Positions 35,901 through 47,637 of a stretch of DNA of 64,000 nt are shown here, in pieces. The translations under genes were made by a program, and so were the position numbers. Position 1 is the first letter of the stretch. The number at the start of each line of letters is the position of its first letter. This stretch comes from Undaria pinnatifida. Lineage: Eukaryota > Sar > Phaeophyceae > Laminariales > Alariaceae. The stretch is from positions 11,707,511-11,771,510 of the forward strand of contig JABAKD010000007.1 of the NCBI GenBank assembly GCA_012845835.1, in the 5' to 3' direction. The notes under the pieces were generated by a model. That model searched no databases, was not told the DNA's origin, and worked only from the letters and a program-made list of their open reading frames with translations.

Positions 35901-38757
35901 CACGTTTCGCATCCCCTGGCTATCGTTGAGACGAACGTGTGCCTGTGTATAGAGTGTGTGTTTCCTCTAGTAGTGTTTCAACAGGCGAGGTTGCTGGTGT
36001 ACCTAGACTTTCGTGCCCCCACGGTGTTGATAATGCGTTTTTATATTGGACGGAGTATGCGACAGAATTCGGTGGCGCATTACCAGTGGGTAGACAAGCT
36101 CCGGCGTCCGAAACACTTGTTGACTACCTCAGTCTTGGACAAAAGAGGTTGACTTCACGAAATTAATCTCGAAAGCAATTAATTGGCAACGTTTTCTGCG
36201 GTGTCTTTTGTACTTTACTAATATCAAACATGCCAACCTAATTCAATATGACTCCTCATCACATGCCAACTTGAAGCTGTATTCTCGCTTCCACTCCAAT
36301 TGGTGAATGCCACAAGTATAGACCTGCCAGGTGAACCACGATCCATGTCGTATTACGCAGCTCTGCTCACGAATCCAAGCAACGGTAGTCACAACTGCGC
36401 AGTACTAAACAATACCAAAACATGAACGCACCGAAATTTGATGTCGCATTGAAGAAAGACATCCAAAATGGTGACATTGTTTTGGTAAGCTATTGTAGTG
36501 TGAACAAGAATTGGGTTTTGAAGGTTCCGACGTTTTGTATAATTGTGCGTGTAATGCAAAACCAACATTAACTTGCGCTTTGGGGTTCATGGTACCCCCT
36601 GGACGACCACAAAATGGGAAAAAATCCAGGTACTTTCCAAACTCGAAACGCCTAATACTTTGATTCGTGCTTCAAGGTGACGACATACCGACGTCACTCA
36701 CGCACAATCTTCTTCTACGTTCGTGCCCCGTCCACAATTTCCTGTTCAGATTGCGCCGTGTGTGAAGAAGGGTTTGCGCCAGCGATGTCACACAGCTGTC
36801 GAAAATGCTCACGGAAACTCGAGCTCGGCCTTACGATTACCGCCACAGTAGCTTTATTGCTTTTGGCTGCTCTCGGGCTGTCCCACTTGAGAAGTGTGAG
36901 GCCTGATGCAATCAACGACCGTCAGGGAGAGTCGACAGGCACCGTCAGGAGGCGAAATATTCGTGCCTGGTTGGCCATACGATTCTACTCCCTTCCGCCT
37001 GCGACCTTTAAAATTGCGCTGACAGTCTGGCAGATACTGTTTCAGGTACAAGGCTGCTAAACGTGATGATAGAGTGTGAAAAAAGACCTATTCAATTATT
37101 TGCCAGTCCAAACTGCTCATGTATGACATTATTATTATCTACAGAGGATGCCGAACGGTATTCTTTTCAAGACCATGTATGCCTTCCCCATCCAGATACA
37201 TTCTTTGATTCAAGTTTGAACATTGGCCGTTGATATGTTCGTTAGTGTGGCCGGATACGCGTAATCGTGTAGGTGATGGCACTCTCGCGACCCAAAATGA
37301 TAGGATATCGGCCACGTCTTGAGCCCACAAATGAATATATTGTTATTGACTTCTGCTGTTGTTATCGAAGTGTTAGCTGACAATAATTTCCAATACCGTC
37401 AACTCTGGTCCCTGATACTGCGCTGCACAACCAGATCGGATGTTCAAGGTGGTGTAAAAAGGGAATTATCATGCCGTAAACCGAGGGCTAGCTGGTACTC
37501 ATAGTCCCACCATATCTGAAACAAAGCGGGTGGTTATACGAATCAACCAACCGTTTCATTTACCCCTTTTTTGCGGGCGACGCACACTTCGCGTACGCAA
37601 GACGCTACTAGTTGAGTGGTTCATTAGGTCGGTATATACTCTGCTATAGCATTCCTTGGGTGCACTACAGATCGTGAGATTATTGGAGATGCAACATTGG
37701 TTAGGAAGGATGCCGTCAACATTCGCGAAGCACATTCCGACTCCCATTCTCCCTTCCCTGATGCATTGATTGATCCCAACAGTTTGACGCGATATCTGGA
37801 GACGTGTTCCCCGGCGTGTACAAGGCATTCGTTTCGAACCTTGGCCTGATCAACCTGGACCTGGGCTTTGTATTGTCTTACTCGTGCATCGTCAGCATCA
37901 ACTTCTATGACAATCTTCTGGCCGCTACGATCGCCCCAATTGTGATTGTCGTGGTTTTGGCCGGCAACTACCTTGTCGCCGTCTTAAGAAATACTAGCTC
38001 AGCATCGGAAATGCGTGAAATTCTGAGAAAACATCAGGCCTCGGCGATATATTTAGCTTTATTTGTTTACTCGCCGGTTTCCAACAAGATATTCCAGACG
38101 TTTGCCTGCGACGAGCTAGACGACGGGAATAGCTACCTTCGCGCTGACTACAGCGTCAGCTGCTTGACACATCGCCATAATAGGTATAAGACATACGCTA
38201 AGGTGATGGGGTGTGTATACCCTTTCGGTACGGCCGCATTGTTCGCGCTTGTGCTTGGTCGACACAGGAGAGACCTCATTAAGCCCGACCGTAGAAATAA
38301 TTCAAGATTGACTCCATTCCGTCCTCTATGGGCATCGTACAAGCCGTCTCGGTATTACTACGAAGTTATTGAGTGCGGTCGTCGGGTATGTCTCACCGGC
38401 ATAGCGGTTCTAATCGCTCCAAACAGTACGGCGCAGCTGTCGATGGTTCTACTGTTTGCGGTTGTATTTGTTTTCATTTCTGAAACTCTGTCTCCTTTCA
38501 GAAATGCAGCAGACACGAATCGTTATCGCTGGGGAAACGGGATAATCGTGGCTAGCATGTACGTAGCGTTCTTAATGAAGATCGATGTTGCGCACGATGA
38601 GACAGAGGCCCTCTTGACGTTTTCGGGTGTCTTGATCGCGGCGAACGCGTTCATGGTCGTCACTATTTTGGTTCAAGCGGTGCTATTGGGCAAGACATGG
38701 TGTCGTAGGAACAGAGTTGTCCGCGAGGTTGACACACCGGTCCGCCGCCAGGTCTAG
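32943..38757 (+). CDS. Pmp-repeat, Cys-rich, multi-pass membrane protein (receptor-like), 6 exons
   Basis: Proposed exons: 32943-33057, 34040-34348, 34731-35005, 35275-35581, 36750-37045, 37783-38757. All have GT-AG borders and compatible phases (1,1,0,1,0), giving 758 codons and a TAG stop. Residues 1-23 look like a signal peptide (basic, then FLVTSIVLGGF, then FCA-D). About 40-175 are Pmp-type repeats (FINNTASSFGGA, FESNLASVGGAIY, FKSNEATDGGAFY). About 215-335 are Cys-rich with GYFRTS and ACLGG. Joining exons 4 and 5 restores GYKGPYCAVC, a signature of this family. About nine hydrophobic segments follow. It is probably a surface sensor or channel-like protein with an extracellular beta helix; ligand unknown. 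Exons 5-6 and the exon 2/3 and 4/5 joins are well supported. Exon 1 and the exon 3/4 border (35005/35275) are less certain. If exon 1 is wrong, the gene may extend upstream to the single-repeat exons. Confidence 0.72.
33391..34106. repeat. Tandem duplication including the start of a Pmp exon
   Basis: Copy 1 is about 33391-33762 and copy 2 about 33772-34106, beginning at ATCGTTGACATGATGTACTG and ending within the exon at AACAATACTGCTTCGA. Copy 2 lacks about 38 bp present in copy 1. The active acceptor in copy 2 (attctgcag|GTGCC, exon from 34040) reads attctgccg|GTGCC in copy 1, so copy 1 has lost its AG. Its exon fragment ends in unrelated sequence after AACAATACTGCTTCGAA. Confidence 0.85.
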
Positions 38758-38984
38758 GATTGGGCGGGTAAAAAAAAACACCGAAGCATAATGGACCAAG
38801 ACCAAGATGAAGTCCTGCCACGAAATATCCACGTTCTAAAACATTGCGAGTTTCCTCAAACGTATCCCGAACAGACAGGGACATTATGCCTGATTGGTTC
38901 AATGAACAGGTTGACTGGGTTTCTTTGAAGTGGTAATGAGTGTGTGGGGTGTCAGTTTACGCCTATCGACAAGCCATAGTTTGT

Positions 38985-39153
38985 ATATGGTATGTTGGTG
39001 TGTGATGCTAGCTTCGGATACACGGCGGAAGTCAGTGTTCCATGAAAGGGTACGATAAATTGGTGTACGATCGTCACTTTACGGTATAGTATACTATAGA
39101 CTATACCATATACTTGATGATCAGCGGGCATCGCCCCGTCTGGTCAGATATTG
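38985..39153. repeat. Dispersed repeat R4, copy 1
   Basis: Matches 62922-63085: GATAAATTGGTGTACGATCG is shared, preceded by TACACGGCGGAA or TATACGGCGGAA and followed 55-60 bp later by CCCCGTCTGGTC. No coding potential. Nature unknown, possibly another miniature element. Confidence 0.65.
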
Positions 39154-39558
39154 AATATCTATTCTTCTACTTCGTGTTTTCTCCTCCGATTGTTGGTCCT
39201 TCGTAGTGTACCTAGAGGGATCTCCCCATGAGCCACCTCACACCGGGCACAAAGATATTCCATGATGCTCTAAATAGCATGATCGTACGACAAGACATTT
39301 TGTGCCTTTGGACGGGACGACGGTGATAGTCGACTGCAGCGAGTATTGCGGCGCCTACAGTCGAGATGGAGGGGAACCAATTTTGTGAGGAGGCTTCTCC
39401 GTCTTCGAGGGCCACGAGGTCGACACTCCAGTTCTTGCTGACAATATAATTGCTGGGTTTGCTGCGTTGCAAGCGCAGGCTCTTGCCAACGCAATGCTCC
39501 GTGGAGGGAGCAGTCGGGGATGGGCAGTCGCCAAAGGCAGCGCTGCATTCCCGACGAA

Positions 39559-40174
39559 TCAGCTATTCCTCGAGGGAATTCTGCAAGAAATAGTCGGCCA
39601 GTTGAAATGACAGTGATGGCAAGAAGTCCATGAACAGTAAGAAGAGCAATTTTGAATAATGGCTTCATTTCTATTAGCGTGGTCTTTGGAGGGAAGGGGA
39701 TGGGGGAAAAGCTGCGCAAACGCACCAGAGTCGGGAATGTTGCCAGAAGACGCAGAAACGGCAGAGTGGCAAACTCCACTGCAACCGCCCCAGCCACTAC
39801 CTCCGTAGAAGTGGCTGGCAGTGTAGCCGTTCCCGCTGTCGGCCGAGGAGAAAATTAGCGAAGATGGGAAAAAGGAGGTGGTGGCGGCTGATACCAAAAA
39901 TATGTGGTATTCGGAGACTGGCGTGCAGTAGTTAGATCGAAAAAACGTGGTGTCCTTGGAAAATGAGGACAGGGATGGCGGAGTTTGAGACGAAAGCAGC
40001 CACGAAGGATGAGCAGAAGTAACAATGGCCGCCGCCAACGCAGCAGTAACAGCGGAATCCGCAGAAGCAGCAGCATGATCAGAAGCAGCTGCAGCTGCAT
40101 CTGCAGTCGTCCAAACCGCTACCGCTCGCTTGGCCGCCGCCAGACCCAGCTGAATTTGCGAAGGTGTATTCAGT
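39559..40174 (-). CDS. Unrecognised Ala/Ser-rich open frame
   Basis: About 205 codons open on the minus strand. The first part is Ala-rich (ADAAAAASDHAAASADSAV), then Ser, Thr and Phe rich, and ends with several Cys and His (CSSYCSWTSCHHCH). No start codon is obvious; the frame simply follows a stop near 40175. A second minus frame (39797-39270) overlaps it and is just as open, so the reading frame is uncertain. I recognise no family; it might be a Gag relic or compositionally open sequence. Confidence 0.2.
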
Positions 40175-41171
40175 CAGAAGGGAGAGGCTTCGGGGGAATA
40201 AGGGATGGCGTCAAAGTTCGGTTGTGTAATTGAACTTCGAGTCGTACTTATCGTGCTCCGTGCGAGCGTCGGATGACGAGCGCATTGACTGTTGGATCAG
40301 GGCTGGGATCGGCACAAGATGGCTGGTTGATGTAGACAGCGCTCGGAGGCACGGTCCCCCGGGCGGTGAACCCTTTTCTGTCTTTCGAACCGGACTAGGT
40401 AACACTAAGTTCACGTAGACGGTCTTTCTTTCCCGAGTAGGCTTTGTCATTATTTTCAATAGTATTACGGCAAGATACTATCATTTTTGTTGGTGTAACC
40501 GAGACGATTTACTTCTCAACGGCAGCGCGGTTTCCTGATGTAGCATCATAGCATTGACTTGATATTCTTTGAGGTGAGAGTTATGCTATTAGTGTGGAAT
40601 GGCATCTACCATAGGACAGAGGGCGGTGAAGCCATGCACGGTAAAAACTTGTGTGGGTCACCCTGCACCCCCCCCCCCCCCCCCCCTTCCGTGGCAACTG
40701 TTTCTTCTTGCTTTTTGCTGATAATGCTTAGAAACGAAAGGCTGGATTTTTAAAGAAATGAGCGATTGTATGTGATCCTTGCCGAGCATATTATATCGTA
40801 TACTTCTCATAGCCGAGTTTGCTGTCGTATATGATATGAGTTGGCACTTTGATTCAGTTCCGATTATTTTTTTTGCCACTCAGTACCAAATAGGCAAAGG
40901 ATTAATGGCCATCGCCGGAAACACGACTTGTTGACATTGCCGTAAGAAACAGTCGTGGTACTCATTGGTATGTTACCGGTCTATCCCGCTGGTACCTTGT
41001 ACTTGGTAGGAGCATATTTTTGGTACATCGGAAAAAGCACACATAGGTTCATCAGTGTCAAATATTTCTGTTGCGAACATGTAAGGGTTAAAGCAGTACT
41101 ACTCACAACGATCGAGTAGTGCTGTCGTGCCCCAAGCGTTCTTACAAATAAACAGGTACACAAAAAATCGG
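40175..41171. other. No recognisable feature apart from a poly-C run
   Basis: About 1 kb of unassigned sequence. Contains a run of 19 C at 40668-40686. Confidence 0.4.
40668..40686. repeat. Poly-C run (19 bp)
   Basis: Homopolymer; its length in an assembly is unreliable. Confidence 0.9.
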
Positions 41172-41606
41172 TAGTCTTTACTGTAGTATTCTTCTTGTCC
41201 TTCGCCTATCATTTAATGTAAGTATTGGATTAGATGAGGCCTCCTGCCGCAAAGAAGAGGTCCTTACCCGGGATAAACGCCTGCACTAAGCTCCCAATCC
41301 CGAGATTAGTACGGTGCCGTAAATCCCTATTTGCAAAGTTTGTACCTGAAGAAACTGCTATTGCCAAGCTGGGTGGGAGGGATGGTCAGATAATGTATCG
41401 TCTCCTCAATATGTCTCCCTTTTGGTCTGGTGAGGAAAACAATGCGTAAGAAGGGCGATATCATACTCCTTTCATTATAAGATGTCAAACCATGGAAGCA
41501 TGTCGACTTGGATTTTATTTGCTCTTCGATTTTACTGCTGTATTTTTCTTCTCTTTCGTCTGTCATTTGATGTAAGTTTTGGATTAGATGAGACCTCCTA
41601 CCCCCG
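41172..41606. repeat. Terminal-repeat region, left side of the minus-strand DIRS-like element
   Basis: Two features overlap here. First, a block with GATTTTACTG-CTGTATTTTTCTTCT, then CATTTGATGTAAGTTTTGG and ATTAGATGAGACCTCCT at 41528-41606, repeats a similar block at 41172-41250. Second, 41387-41560 is clearly similar to 54470-54620 in the same orientation (CAGATAATGTATCGTCTC, CTTTTGGTCTGGTGA, AGAAGGGCGA-ATCATACT). The second pair brackets the Gag, RT and recombinase pieces, which suggests terminal repeats. Confidence 0.6.
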
Positions 41607-41819
41607 CCCGTGATTCTACCCATACTTTCTTTTGTCGTTGTCGGTGATCGATGCGTACTTTTGGGCTAGGTTTAGGTCGTGCATTATCTCACCCATACTT
41701 ACGGAATATCTCGGTTACCGTTGCTTACACCCGGCAAAATCGTTCTGAAAAGCCTGGGACAAAACGGAATATATGGCTATTGCGTAGCGATTGTCCCGCG
41801 CCCGCTGAGAGTCCCCATC

Positions 41820-42900
41820 GCGTTCTTTTTTCCCCTCTGAACTCTCCCCCGCGCTGGTAGTGGGTCTATTATTACACCGTGCGACGCGCTCGGTCTTCCA
41901 TCCTCCGATCTTCATGATCTCGTCTACCGCCGTACCGGCCAGCGACTCGCTAAGCGATCCACCTGCTCTAAACCAGAGCGTCGTAAAGTGCTCGGGCAAC
42001 CCTCCTGCGCGTTAATGTCCCTGCAAAATAGGGGAGCAGTGATCGCCACTTAACCCCCTCTCCCCATTACCTTCCACCACGGGAACTGGTAGCCCGTGGT
42101 AAAATCTCAGGCAATCCCGAGAGGCGCAGATATGTACTCGGTAACCCCTCGACGTGCGCACGTCTACGGATTTTTTGCGTCTGCCAAGAACACCATTGCT
42201 TCTACCGACTTCCGCAGTCTTTTCCGAAAACGAAGTTAGAAACCAACCCTGCCGACTCGGGCAGTAGCAGGACCCGTGAGGCCAACGAGAAGGAGAGGTC
42301 GAACCCTCGCCTGATGGAGTAAAAGGCCAACGAGAATATAGCGATGTCACAAGTAATTGCGATACGCTGGGACAACGATTCCGCGAGCTGCGCACGCACT
42401 CGCATGCCCTGAAGCAACTTGGTTAGAGTATGCGATAAAATCGGTGCCGCCTACTTCACGAGGACGCCCACCTGTTGCTGTTCTTCGCTAACGAACGTAA
42501 GGTAGGAAACGCACTCGAGCAGCGGTTGCCATTCATTTTAACCGGGTCCCATTCCTATACTTTTCCAAGTTGTTCCAGCATGGCCATGCGCAACTTCGAA
42601 GCAAATGCTTCATTCATCGATCCATCTGAATACCGTTTTGCGCGACCGTTACCCGGCCGGTACGCACCTCCTTCGGCAATACCCACCCCGCGACAAGTTC
42701 GATCGTGCACCCACGTGGCCCCGTGCCGTTGGAAATCGAGGAAACACGCCCAATCCAAAACATCGTCGTCGGTACGCGTCGCCCAGCATCGGCACCTCCC
42801 TGATCTGGCCATGAGGATTGCATCGAAGTCGTCGGCTATCTTGCTTTTGCGCTTCTGGCCCGGACGATCGGCCATTACAGCGAAGACCACCGCCAGGTGA
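41820..42900 (-). pseudogene. Tyrosine recombinase remnant of a DIRS/Crypton-type element
   Basis: Frames on the minus strand give, in order: an N-terminal DNA-binding part (TRTDDDVLDWACFLDFQRHG and TWVHDRTC, about 42790-42690); the catalytic domain with RRGFDLSFSL (first catalytic Arg) and LPESAGLVSNFVFGK (42417-42202); and the end, GGSLSESLAGTAVDEIMKI, then GGWKTERVARCNN and PTTSA (about 41990-41860). In relatives the place read here as ARCNN is normally ARYY, so the nucleophilic Tyr appears lost. The HxxR box is degraded (TTLWFR). At least three frame changes are needed. Tyrosine recombinases integrate DIRS cDNA circles in place of a DDE integrase. Confidence 0.75.
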
Positions 42901-43431
42901 GCTTCATGTTTTTCCACATTCATCCGCACGACCGTCGTATCCGGGTGCCGCGGAAAAGGTGCCCCTCCAAATGGCTGCGTCCCACAGAACGAGAAGTAGT
43001 AAAATGTCCGACATTCTCTGTTCCGGACTTTGCACATCACACATATCGAAGGAGGTCCCGTGCGCAAGAAGCTCCTCCGGGAGGCTCGATCTCTCGCTGC
43101 ATCTGCACGCGCACGTACCCAAGGGAGGGTCCAGGCAAAGAACGCGAATAGGGGGATAGGACGAATACGTTGGCCATAGCGCCGGTGTACCACCGCATAC
43201 GAAATTATACCGACCCACGCTCGAAGCCAAATAAAAATATACATATCAAAGTCAACTAAAACGAAAGTAACAAGTACATACAGACAGTGGAGGACACGCT
43301 CATTCGCCCGCCGTTCGAAAGTCAACCTCGTGCGCAACCATCGCCCACTTGGGATACCGCCATTCCCGAAGTGCACCGTCCTGGTAAGGGCACTGAAACA
43401 ACCCAAACATTCCCTTCGGGGCAACTTACAA

Positions 43432-44243
43432 CTAGCGCAGCATTTCATGTTGGACGAGTGGGTACCAGTACTCTCTCGTATCGGGGACCACAACGACCGC
43501 GTGCGGATGACACTCCGCCAAGTGTTGTACGACGTGTCTTACCATAACCGGGGGAAGGAAATAGTTCCGGATTGCCTGCCCTCCCGTACGTGGCAATCTA
43601 GAAACATCCTGCGCCAACACGTCTTCCCCTGAGCATTCCGGACAATCGTACTGTGAGACGAACGGCAGCGTGTGGAAACTCCGCGGGATGCGTCGCGCCG
43701 ATGCGGTAGACGCCAAGAGTTTTTTTCTGAACCGGCCCAGCGCTTTACACACGTTCCGGAAAGCCCCGGGGTGCAGCCGAATATTGCACTGACGCGAGGG
43801 TCGCGAGATAGCGTCGGCGATGCTGTTCGCTGCCGTCGGAATTCACTTCAATGCCAACATGAACCCATGCTCCACTTGCAAAGCGAAGAGTTGCACAAAC
43901 AACGCGTGTGTTCCAGGTCCTTCGCCCCCCTCTATTAAACGCTCTCGCCACCGACTTGTTGTCAACATCGACGAATACTTGCGCCCGCCGCAAAACGTCT
44001 GGCAACTGCGTACCAAACCGCCGTAACACCTGATACAACGTGTACATCTCCTTGCCGTTGACATGTATAGATATCCAGTGCGGCGGGAGTACGCCCTCTG
44101 CCCAAAACAGACCCGAGCCTGCATTGACCACCACTCCCCACCCTATGAACGATGCGTCCGCCGACCCACAGGTGGAGGAGGCTGTGAAATGTCGTGCCCG
44201 TTGCCACGGTCCCTCGTGTTAAGTGGACGTAATACGCATCCAT
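43432..44243 (-). pseudogene. DIRS-like RNase H and connecting region
   Basis: The minus strand gives SADASFIGWGVVV (first catalytic Asp) near 44170. It continues in the 44134-43745 segment with GKEMYTLYQVLRRF (catalytic Glu position) and VFVDVDNKSVARAFNRGG (third Asp). Past it, 43752-43432 reads LAQDVSR, then PPVMVRHVVQHLAECHPHA and VVVPDTREYWYPL, the usual segment after RNase H in DIRS-like elements (PP-x-x-I-x-x-V then VVP-x-W-x-x-x-W-x-P-L). Frame breaks occur at about 44130 and 43740. Confidence 0.75.
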
Positions 44244-45251
44244 TACTGAAACTCACTCACGAGGTCCGCATGATAATTGCGCGCCAGATCGATCCTGTTC
44301 GTCCCCAACTTCTCAATTTTCGACACAAACACCAACATGGCGTGAGTCAACAGAGAGGCCGGGCGAATGGCCAGCGTCAAGCTCATACACATGCCCGCAA
44401 TACGTTCCAAAGTCCGAAACGATAACTGTCCCTCCTTCAAGGCCGTCCGGAGCAGAGATCGGACGTTCCCTAGCTTATCTGCGGAGACTTGAAACATGGC
44501 CGTTTTTGAGTCGCAAAGCATGCCGAGGTACCGCTGGATCCGCTTCGGCCATACGTCGCACTTTTTGACCGACAAAAAGTGTCCACATAAAAACGACACT
44601 AACATCACAACGTGGATGGCTTCCGCGGCCGCTAGCCATTGTTCTCGCGCGGACCGCTCATACGTAGAGTTAAACTTCCCCAACCACGAGTCGTCTAGGA
44701 ACGCTAGGACCGGCATCCCTTTCGACCCAAGGTATGCCGCCCGCCCCTCACTCAAGGTATGGTACACGCACGGCATTTCCCAAAACCCTAACATAGTCTA
44801 CTCCGAGGTATTCCAGTCCAATTAGCGGCCATGAGGCGGGGTTCAACAATATTTGGCGAAAAGCGGATGAATAGTCCAACGATCCTTGTGCGCAGCCTTT
44901 GCACGCGACATTAGCCACACGTGCCACCGTATCCATCGTGAACCGGATCCGCTTACATCGCTGGTTCAATGATTGAGCGTCGTAGATGAGACGTGGTTTA
45001 GTTTCTTCCGCTGACAGCCCTTGAATCAGTCGCGGCCGTACCGGGAATGACAGGCCACGGACGTCGAAGCACTTAACAACGTACCCACGCTCAACCAGGG
45101 TTTTCATCTCAGCGTCCACAAATCTGGCGTCCGATGATGGGATGCGGTTGGCAACAACAACGAATGAATGGTGGTGGCAGGAGGTGGCATAAAACCAGTA
45201 TAAAAAGACAACGACGACTTTTGTCGTTAATATTGCTGACAAGCCCATCAC
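44243..45251 (-). pseudogene. DIRS-like reverse transcriptase
   Basis: Two overlapping minus frames (45251-44748 and 44794-44243) make up one RT. The first has KPRLIYDAQSLNQR (fingers), GSLDYSSAFRQILLNPASW (palm motif A with its Asp) and LIGLEYLGVDYV. The second has motif C as AFLDDSWLGKF (L-DD rather than YxDD), then KKCDVWPKRIQRYLGM (motif D/E) and the thumb. A single frameshift near 44770 separates them. No RT N-terminal neighbour is present beyond 45251, where tandem repeats begin. Confidence 0.8.
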
Positions 45252-45470
45252 AACACCACAAAACGCAGAAGAACACGGAACACAAACAGACGTCGTGTAG
45301 AAGCAACGAAAAGCATAACCTAATTACAACGACCTCAACGCAACACAGCAGTATAGCACAGCAGTATAGGCACATTACGTAAGATATACCATCATCTACG
45401 ACCACATAGTTTTCTTCTGTCTGTAGCTCTGTAGCCGGATGGTATATATGATGCCATATTGTTGTTGTTT

Positions 45471-46190
45471 GCGTGCGAGGGTGTAGTTCGTCACGCCGTT
45501 TGATTTGAATCGCAGCCGTTTGAATTTTATGGTTTTGTAAGGACGAGGAGGGTTTTTTGGGAAGGGATTTTTTTGTCCGCGGCCCAGGGCACAACGAAGT
45601 GAAATGTTTGTGTGTTGTGTTTTTTTTTTTTTGTTGTCCCGCATCGTGATGTAGCAGGATCGAACAGCAGAGGCGCAAACGTTCCAGCGCATGCACCACC
45701 AGCGCTGGGTTGGCAGGCCAGCCGAAGGGTGTTTGTATGCTACTACTAGCAGTGTAGAGTGTGTTGGTGTTCGTGTGTGTGTCCCAAAATGCACCCACGA
45801 GGTGGTTGTTTGCGTGCGAGGGTGTAGTTCGTCACGCCGTTTGATTTGAATCGCAGCCGTTTGAATTTTATATTTTTGTAAGGACGAGGAGGGTTTTTTG
45901 GAAAGGGATTTTTTTGTCCGCAGCCCAGGGCACAACGAAGTGAAATGTTTGTGTGTTGTGTGTTTTTTTTTTTTTTTGTCCCGCATCGTGATGTAGCAGG
46001 ATCGAACAGCAGAGGCGCAAACGTTCCAGCGCATGCACCACCAGCGCTGGGTTGGCAGGCCAGCCGAAGGGTGCTTGTATGCTACTACTAGCAGTGTAGA
46101 GTGTGTTGGTGTTCGTGTGTGTGTCCCAGAATGCACCACCAGCACTGGGTTGGCAGGGCAGCCGAACGGTTGTTGGATGCTAGTAGCAGT
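45471..46190. repeat. Tandem repeat, 341 bp period, two copies plus a stub
   Basis: Units start at 45471 and 45812 (GCGTGCGAGGGTGTAGTTCG) and are nearly identical, differing mainly in a poly-T tract. A third partial copy (CACCAGCACTGGGTTGG) covers about 46130-46190. The minus strand stays open through both copies, so it yields repetitive long frames that I do not regard as genes. Confidence 0.9.
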
Positions 46191-46191
46191 G

Positions 46192-46236
46192 TCGGGGGGG
46201 GGCGACGCGCCCCCCCCCCCCCGGGCCCGACACAGT
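46192..46236. repeat. G-run/C-run inverted repeat
   Basis: Eight G, a short CGACGCG spacer, then thirteen C and GGGCCCGAC: a GC hairpin-capable stretch directly after the 341 bp tandem repeats. Confidence 0.8.
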
Positions 46237-46253
46237 GTGCGTTGGAAGGACCC

Positions 46254-46789
46254 TCACCAGTGTGCGTTCGAAAAAGTACATGGAAAAACTATAGTATGTA
46301 TTATTAAAAACTGTTCCCGGAAACGTTCCACGTTGTACGGAAGCGCTCTCGATGGACCCCTGGTGGATGAAAAGAGAACGTCATAGATGTTAACCCCGTC
46401 GCGCTGATAGGATATAAGCGGGTCCAGGAGAAGGTGTACCTCCATGATAACTTCATCCTGAAAGGTTACGTGTTTCCGCACGAAGCCCGCCATAACGTCC
46501 TGCCCACTTCACGCCGATACCACACACCGGGGCATGCTACGGCAATATCCTGAGCACCCCTTGCATCGGGTCCCGAACTACGTCTGCCCAAACCGGCAAT
46601 GCGGGCGAGGGGTGGAGAAACGCCTCTGTGTCCACCCATCCGCGTTCGTCGGCGGAAGGCTGAGGTACCGGGGGAAGCATCTGTTGCACGCACGGCTGGA
46701 GATGATCTAGATGCCGGAACCAATCGTCCGCGTCCACCTACCGCCACCATGCATACAGTACAAATCTGGATGGCAGTAAACAGCATCAA
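46254..46789 (-). pseudogene. Unassigned degraded coding-like fragment
   Basis: Minus-strand frames (46737-46537 reading WFRHLDHLQPCVQQMLPPVPQ; 46493-46254 reading FVRKHVTFQDEVIMEVHLLL and DPLISY) look protein-like and high in GC. They lie between the zinc-knuckle Gag and the RT. They may be linker sequence of the same DIRS-like element. I recognise no domain. Confidence 0.3.
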
Positions 46790-47637
46790 ACGCTAGAAAT
46801 GGAGCAATAATTTTCATATGACCCTGGTGATGCTAAACACCCAAGCGCACGTCGAACTAATGCAGTCCGTGTCCAGCTAAGACTTCGAGAAGCCCTGCTG
46901 GTAGCACAGACACAATCAGCGCGACTCCGGGTTACTGCTCCCTGCCAGTACCTAACCGCAAATTTTTATATACCAAATTAGGAACAAGCCACCACGAATA
47001 ACGCATGTGTCTGCGATACCACCCCTAAACAGCAGCAAGCGTAGCAATTGTGAAATAGCAAACAGCACCGTTGCGAGAGGCGGGTATGCGCCTACGACAA
47101 GTTGCTAAGATCAGACAATGTCGAAGGAGATGACCCATATGATACCGGCGTCCATCTCTTAGAGTCTAAACCGTAGGCATCCAAAAGGGTTGTTAAAAGA
47201 AAACTACCATCTGACCGACCGCCCCCCAGACAAAGGTGACAGATCTCCAGTCTACCGCGTATGCAACGTGTACCCACGTCTTCCTGTGTTGGCGTATCAT
47301 GAGCGACGATCAACATGCATTCAAAGCCCGTAGCCATTGTATATATGTAGCGAACAACCCCGCAGTCAAATGTTGGTGCGATCATAAGCCGTAACCTAAC
47401 TGCATACGGTGTCCATAATCGGGCTAACAGGGAGGGGCTTACCGTTATCGGACGGAATCCCCGGGATACCCCGCTCAGGTACAATGCGGAAGCCGTAACA
47501 GATACCGGCTACGGTAGACGTGCATCCGTGATTTCGGGCGCTGCTCGTTTGGGCAGATCAATAAATCTCCCAAAACCGGTTTGCGGCGACCTCGAAGTGC
47601 AATCTTATGACGAAAGCCAAGGCCAATAGGTATAAAC
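46790..47637. other. No recognisable gene
   Basis: A weakly similar unit of the tandem repeat below lies near 47240-47370 (TATATGTAGCGAACAACCCCGCAG). Nothing else seen. Confidence 0.4.

Noticed and set aside
45109..46145. Long minus-strand frames of 229 and 249 codons
   Set aside because: They run through the 341 bp tandem repeats and repeat the same peptide; no start, domain or periodicity beyond the repeat.
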